Notes under the pieces: model-generated
Told to the model about the DNA's origin: nothing
Databases searched by the model: none
Seen by the model: the letters and a program-made list of their open reading frames with translations, nothing else
Position numbers and translations under genes: made by a program
Part shown: positions 60,289-64,000 of the stretch, piece after piece
Position numbering within the stretch: position 1 is the stretch's first letter
Layout: each line of letters begins with the position of its first letter
From: RUG705 sp934101175
Lineage (GTDB): Bacteria > Bacillota_I > Bacilli_A > RF39 > UBA660
DNA: 64,000 nt
Reading direction: 5' to 3'
NCBI GenBank assembly: GCA_934101175.1
Contig: CAKOQC010000006.1
Location: 20,251-84,250, forward strand

Positions 60289-61896
60289 TTATCTGTGCAT
60301 TCCACTATGCATTGATTCTTCCTGAATATTATGTTCTTGATATGTTGACAATAACATTTGTAATTCATCCATAGATTTAGCGTTTAATTTGTTTTGAATA
60401 TTTTGTATAATACTCATTCGTTCACCCATGCTTATATCACCAAATGAAAGTTCACCAGATTTATTCATAGCACCCATTATTTGATTAATAACTTGATCTT
60501 TCATTTGCTTTTGTTGTTCCTGTAATATTTTTTCAGATTCTTCTTGACCCACTTGTTGTTGAGAATGTTCTACAACTGGTTGTAATGGTTGATTAATTAT
60601 CTTATTGAAATCATCTATTGTAAACTCTGCACCTATAAAACGACCATTACTTTGTTTTGCATCAACTACTATATAATTTCCTTCTTGATAAATATTATCA
60701 ATTCCAGAAATTATAACATCACCTTGACCTCGTAATTGCATTTGTTCAATTATCTTTCTCTTAACATCATCTGACAAACCATTAAAATTAGGTTGACTAA
60801 GTCCAGATGTTTTATTTTCAGAAACAATTTGTTGCTGATTTTGAGTAGATGGTTCTCTAACAAAAGGTTCAGAATTACTAATTGGCTGTTGTTCTTGACT
60901 AGAAGTTGTTCTTTGTTGATGATATTCTTTTTTCATTTCTTCAAATCTTTGATAATAATTTTCGTAAACTGGTAAAACACCTTTATAAAATTGTAAATCT
61001 TCAGAAACTTTGGTAAATCTTGCTTTTAAATCTGAAATTGTAGTAGCATTACTTGAATAGTTTCTAACTTGATCTCTATGCTCTTGAAACTTTTGATATT
61101 CTTCTGGATATCTTTGTGATACTTGTTTTGAAAAATATGATCCTAAAGTTTCACTAGAAATTGTTTTAATTCTTTTTTCTATTTCTAATCTTTCATTTTC
61201 CATCTTAATTATTTCTTGTTGTAAATTAATTAATTCAATTTCTTTTTGTTGTCTTTCTTTTTCAATATTAGCATTTCTTTCTTCATTGGCACTATTAATC
61301 ATAACTTTTGCTTGTGAAACAATTTGTTCTTGAACTTCTGGCATTTGTTGATTAACTTTTGCAAAATCAGACTTAATTGCTTCATAAGTAGAGATTCTTG
61401 ATTCAACTTTATTTGATGGCAATATTGAATTATCAGTATAAGATTTTTGTGATTCATTTATATATCTAGTACACATATCGGCTAATACTAATGAATATTC
61501 TGGCAATGTCGTATATGGTGCTTGATGTAATTCACTAGTTTCTACAAAATTAAAATCATCATATCTTGTTGTTGGCTTAGTAAGTTTATCATCCAATTCT
61601 ATTTTATAAATATCTATTAACTTATCAAATAACCCTTGATATCTTTTATTATCAGCAATAGTTTCATAAACACAATCTAAAAGTAATAATCTATTATTTA
61701 TACTCATAGGCTCACTTGTTTTGCTTTTATATGCTTGAATTATCCTATCTATATCTGCATCATCTAGCGTACTTATTTCATTAAAACTATAATATTGATA
61801 TTTTGGCTCACTATCAAAAGCATTTCTTCTAAATACACCATCATATCTTTTATATCTTTGAGTTAATATCTCAATTAATTGTTCTTTACCATTCAT
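60289..61896 (-). CDS. Unknown coiled-coil protein, middle gene of the operon
   Basis: A 535-residue Gln- and Glu-rich protein. The N-terminal domain (about 1-170) is helical, a long coiled coil covers about 180-250, a Gln/Ser-rich linker about 325-370, and a small alpha/beta segment (DVIISGIDNIYQEGNYIVVD, near 395-415) precedes a helical tail with MGERMSIIQNI. No catalytic motif was seen. The layout suits a scaffold or tether between the other two products. AAGGTGG precedes the ATG. Confidence 0.7.
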   Translation of the reverse strand: MNGKEQLIEILTQRYKRYDGVFRRNAFDSEPKYQYYSFNEISTLDDADIDRIIQAYKSKTSEPMSINNRLLLLDCVYETIADNKRYQGLFDKLIDIYKIELDDKLTKPTTRYDDFNFVETSELHQAPYTTLPEYSLVLADMCTRYINESQKSYTDNSILPSNKVESRISTYEAIKSDFAKVNQQMPEVQEQIVSQAKVMINSANEERNANIEKERQQKEIELINLQQEIIKMENERLEIEKRIKTISSETLGSYFSKQVSQRYPEEYQKFQEHRDQVRNYSSNATTISDLKARFTKVSEDLQFYKGVLPVYENYYQRFEEMKKEYHQQRTTSSQEQQPISNSEPFVREPSTQNQQQIVSENKTSGLSQPNFNGLSDDVKRKIIEQMQLRGQGDVIISGIDNIYQEGNYIVVDAKQSNGRFIGAEFTIDDFNKIINQPLQPVVEHSQQQVGQEESEKILQEQQKQMKDQVINQIMGAMNKSGELSFGDISMGERMSIIQNIQNKLNAKSMDELQMLLSTYQEHNIQEESMHSGMHR

Positions 61897-61969
61897 ATCT
61901 ATACCACCTTACTATAAAATTATATCACGAATCTATTACTTTTTTTACAATTGTAGTAAATAAATTAAA

Positions 61970-63310
61970 TTATTTACTTTTACAATTTGTTTTAGAAATA
62001 TCTACAATACCACTTATTATTTGACACATATTTTCTTTACTCAAATTACCATTATTTTTTAATGTTAAGAAAACTTCTGCTATTTGTTCTTTATAAGTAT
62101 TAATAAGTTTATAAATATTACTATAATCATCACTTTGTTGCAATAAATCACTAGTTGAGATACCAAAATATGACATTATTGTATGGAATGCAATATAATT
62201 TTTATCAGACTCTGATAGTTTATCTTTATATTGCATAGTATCTATATAATATATTGGTAAATTCATTTCTAAAGAAAGCATCTTTGCATCTTGATAATCA
62301 ATGTTTAAATCTTTTTCACCCAAACCAAGAACTACAATACCACAAGGCTTAGCATTAACAAGAATTTCATTATAACAATTTGATGAGTAAAAATCTTGAC
62401 CTTGTTGTGTTGCTCTCAACTTACCAATTTTTTCTATGACTTCTGGAGTAGCAAGAATTGTTCCTTTTTCTTGATTGACAGATCCAGTTCCAAATACATT
62501 AGAACCTAAATCATAGGCACTAGCCATCATAATCTCTGAATTATTTGGATATATAAATCCAATCTTTCTTGTTTCAGAGCCATAGGTTGCTATAAAATCA
62601 GAACTAATCATACTACAAGATGATTGATTTGGTCTATTAATTAATAAATTAGCTGTATCTCTTAAATTACCACCAGAAATATTTGAAAACAAAACTCTAA
62701 ATTTTCCATCATCATCTATTTTATTTGATAATGATTTTTCCCAAATTTGCTTTATTAAATCTTTATACTTTGATTCAATAGTTCTGATATTTACAACACC
62801 AGTGTTTAATTTTACACAATCAGTATAAATTTCATTAATTTGATCACTATTTAATAGTTGTCTGTATTCATCATTAGTAATTAATGACTTTAAAGATTCA
62901 ACCGCTAAATATAATCCTTCTTTTCCTTGTGCACATACATATCTATTTTCTATAAAATTCATGTTTTTATTTTTACTTGTATAATTGCTATATATAGTTG
63001 AAATATAATTGTATTGATTAATAGTATTACCACTATTTAATGAAATGCCATCAATTATTTTTTTCAAACCTTCAAGTTCTGAATTACTATTTATTATTAT
63101 ACTTTCAAAACCATACTTAAATCTAATTATTCCCATTATTGATGTTAATTTATCGTAAATAGGTTTTAGATTTGATTCATCAGCATTTTTTATTTCTTTT
63201 TCAATAGAATAAAAATATTGCATATCATTATCTAAGTTATCATTATCACTATATTTCCATGTTTCTGCTTCAAATTTTTCCATTAAATCTAATATATCTT
63301 TTTTTAACAT
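61970..63310 (-). CDS. Unknown protein with Rossmann-like C-terminal half, first gene of the operon
   Basis: A 446-residue protein. The first 190 residues are helical. The second half alternates strands and helices: SSDFIATYGSETRKIGFIYP, ATPEVIEKIGKL, SSNCYNEILVNAKPCGIVVL and AKMLSLEMNLPIYYIDT. The last two look like a Rossmann or macro-like sheet (Cys-Tyr-Asn-Glu then GIVVLGLGEKD). A nucleotide-binding or NAD-related role is possible but unproved. GAGGTTGA precedes the ATG. It leads a 5-kb operon with the two following unknown genes. Confidence 0.7.
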   Translation of the reverse strand: MLKKDILDLMEKFEAETWKYSDNDNLDNDMQYFYSIEKEIKNADESNLKPIYDKLTSIMGIIRFKYGFESIIINSNSELEGLKKIIDGISLNSGNTINQYNYISTIYSNYTSKNKNMNFIENRYVCAQGKEGLYLAVESLKSLITNDEYRQLLNSDQINEIYTDCVKLNTGVVNIRTIESKYKDLIKQIWEKSLSNKIDDDGKFRVLFSNISGGNLRDTANLLINRPNQSSCSMISSDFIATYGSETRKIGFIYPNNSEIMMASAYDLGSNVFGTGSVNQEKGTILATPEVIEKIGKLRATQQGQDFYSSNCYNEILVNAKPCGIVVLGLGEKDLNIDYQDAKMLSLEMNLPIYYIDTMQYKDKLSESDKNYIAFHTIMSYFGISTSDLLQQSDDYSNIYKLINTYKEQIAEVFLTLKNNGNLSKENMCQIISGIVDISKTNCKSK

Positions 63311-63353
63311 AAATATTCAACCTCATATTTTTTAAATTATATATCATAGTACA

Positions 63354-63362
63354 ATTATATCA
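63354..63362 (-). promoter_or_regulatory. Extended -10 promoter of the three-gene operon
   Basis: TGA-TATAAT on the minus strand, 44 bases before the start of the 446-residue gene. No convincing -35. Confidence 0.55.
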
Positions 63363-63480
63363 CGCTTTTTATATAGTTTTTAAAAAAGTATACACATTTT
63401 ACACTATTCATGGTATTATATTTATAGTGATTAGTTATTTATTAATTTTTCTTATAGAGTTTCAAATAACCTTTGTTATT

Positions 63481-63555
63481 GCTCCATTTGAAGTCAACTT
63501 ACGGACTTGATTGTTCGTGAGTTTTTATTTTTTATAAAACTTTAAAAGTTCTTTT
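63481..63555 (+). repeat. Element left-end repeat type B, copy 2
   Basis: GCTCCATTTGAAGTCAACTT, a terminator hairpin (CTTACGG with TCGTGAG, T-run), then ATAAAACTTTAAAAGTTCT. Near-identical to 51737-51815. Confidence 0.7.
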
Positions 63556-63580
63556 ATCACAGAAAGGAGGACTTTTTTCA

Positions 63581-63716
63581 TGCTTGATTTTAAAGTAATT
63601 GAAAATTTAAAACCTAATAATAGATGGCATTGTCAGTTGTCCATATACTTAAAAAAATGTTATTAAAGATATTTTAATATTAGAGCCAAAAAATGAATTA
63701 ATTAACACTATTTAAA
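63581..63716 (+). pseudogene. Decayed small ORF at the start of the last unit
   Basis: After GAAAGGAGG the frame encodes MLDFKVIENLKPNNRWHCQL and stops early at codon 28. A different frame continues VIKDILILEPKNELINTI to a stop at 63716. The two look like the ends of one short gene broken by a frameshift or deletion. Confidence 0.5.
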
Positions 63717-63815
63717 AAAGAGGAAAAAATTATCAAAATAATTTAATCCTCTTTTTATTTTTCTTGAATATGGAAATAAAATATATGTCTAGCCAGCACT
63801 GAATTTGTACTCCCA
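63717..63815 (+). repeat. Terminator plus TACTCCCA repeat, copy 2
   Basis: AAAAGAGGA / TCCTCTTTTT hairpin followed by TGTCTAGCCAGCACTGAATT and TGTACTCCCA, the same as 51875-51970 apart from a few bases. Confidence 0.7.
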
Positions 63816-63880
63816 TACCCTTTAATGGGAATAATATTATTAATTTGCAAATAATTTCAATTATAAATTGTAATTTATCT

Positions 63881-64000
63881 TTAACATTTATATTCTCTTA
63901 CACACTTAATAATAATATTTTCAACATCATCAATCGACTCTTTACAATCTTTATCAATCCACTCTTTTATTATAGCCATAATACCATTTATATAAAAAGC
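63881..64000 (-). CDS. TetR-family regulator, C-terminal end (5' part outside window)
   Basis: The last 39 codons of a gene entering from the right edge: FYINGIMAIIKEWIDKDCKE then SIDDVENIIIKCVREYKC. This matches the C-terminal helices of TetR/AcrR-type repressors of Bacillota (FY--GI---I--W---, KES). The DNA-binding part is not visible, so the call rests on this segment only. Confidence 0.6.
   Translation of the reverse strand, partial: AFYINGIMAIIKEWIDKDCKESIDDVENIIIKCVREYKC

Larger units (their letters stand above)
31956..64000. mobile_element. Tandem array of integrated elements and remnants downstream of tRNA-Gly
   Basis: The tRNA 3' hexamer GCTCCA recurs at 51737-51742, 53903-53908, 57254-57259 and 63481-63486. 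At each site the sequence to the left is an element end (two of them, at 51681 and 57202, share about 55 bases) and the sequence to the right is one of two repeated starts. Units: 31956-51742 (Tn4451-like, most complete), 51743-53908, 53909-57259, 57260-63486 and 63487 onward. The right edge of the array lies outside the window. Tandem accretion is inferred from these repeats. Confidence 0.65.

Noticed and set aside
1..64000. Alternative genetic code (TGA read as Trp), as in Mycoplasma-like AT-rich genomes
   Set aside because: Core genes end at TGA in places (for example the ATGA overlaps) and encode Trp by TGG; no in-frame TGA interrupts valS, essC, murF or tex.

Overview
The window is very AT-rich and carries Bacillota housekeeping genes (valS with a T-box, murF, prfA-prmC, tex, tRNA-His, tRNA-Gly). 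TGA is used as a stop and Trp is encoded by TGG, so the standard bacterial code applies. A murein amidase of the CwlD type, SpoIIR, a YetF/DUF421 protein and MurF indicate a walled, sporulation-capable low-GC Bacillota. The very high AT content fits the RF39-like or other deep Bacilli gut lineages, but that placement is inference. Promoters are mostly sigma-A type, often with an extended -10, and most genes have strong GGAGG-like ribosome sites. Several starts were moved downstream for that reason.

Positions 1-31,880 read as chromosomal backbone. 1-4,220 holds a duplicated, translationally coupled pair: a small single-pass membrane protein and a Cys-rich secreted protein (the second large copy runs off the left edge). 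4,466-7,388 carries cwlD and a U32 peptidase/RlhA-like gene. 7,440-14,526 is a compact type VII secretion (Ess/Yuk) cluster on the minus strand: EssC, an EsaB/YukD ubiquitin-like protein and six small WXG100-like or helical secreted proteins. No EssB, EssA or EsaA is present here. A membrane-anchored HEMGH metallopeptidase-like gene diverges from essC. Then come a GNAT gene behind a structured attenuator leader, a DUF421 gene, T-box-valS, an HD protein, an XRE regulator with an array of operator half-sites, murF with a MazG-like gene, tRNA-His, and the prfA-prmC-(317 aa unknown)-spoIIR-mntP block, an order close to that of Bacillus. A Y-family polymerase and tex close the backbone.

From the 3' end of tRNA-Gly (31,882-31,955) to the right edge the window is mobile DNA. 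The last six bases of the tRNA (GCTCCA) recur at 51,737, 53,903, 57,254 and 63,481, each next to element-like ends. I read this as successive related elements accreted at one tRNA-Gly attachment site. The first and most complete is Tn4451-like: a small conserved ORF, a large serine recombinase, TnpV, a MobP-type relaxase, and cargo (a PIN-like membrane protein, an AraC-type regulator, a HerA/VirB4-like ATPase with a Cys-repeat partner, a candidate small RNA, DUF3800). Its recombinase gene is split by a second element of about 8.95 kb (32,510-41,458) that carries its own serine recombinase, an excisionase-like HTH gene, a RepL-like protein, 10-bp iterons and a run of zinc-ribbon membrane proteins. 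Joining the two flanks across the shared GTAC core restores an intact in-frame recombinase.

The later units (51.7-64 kb) are partial: truncated recombinase, small-ORF and relaxase ends, an IS3 remnant, and pieces of KilA-N, cold-shock and XRE genes. They keep intact cargo that I cannot assign to known systems: a nucleotidyltransferase-like gene, a 652-residue HD / MESH1-like HD / P-loop fusion, and a three-gene minus-strand operon (58,294-63,310) of unknown function. The best candidates for undescribed biology are that operon, the HD-MESH1-kinase fusion, the PIN-like membrane protein, the ATPase/Cys-repeat pair, and the recombinase that inserts into a recombinase gene.
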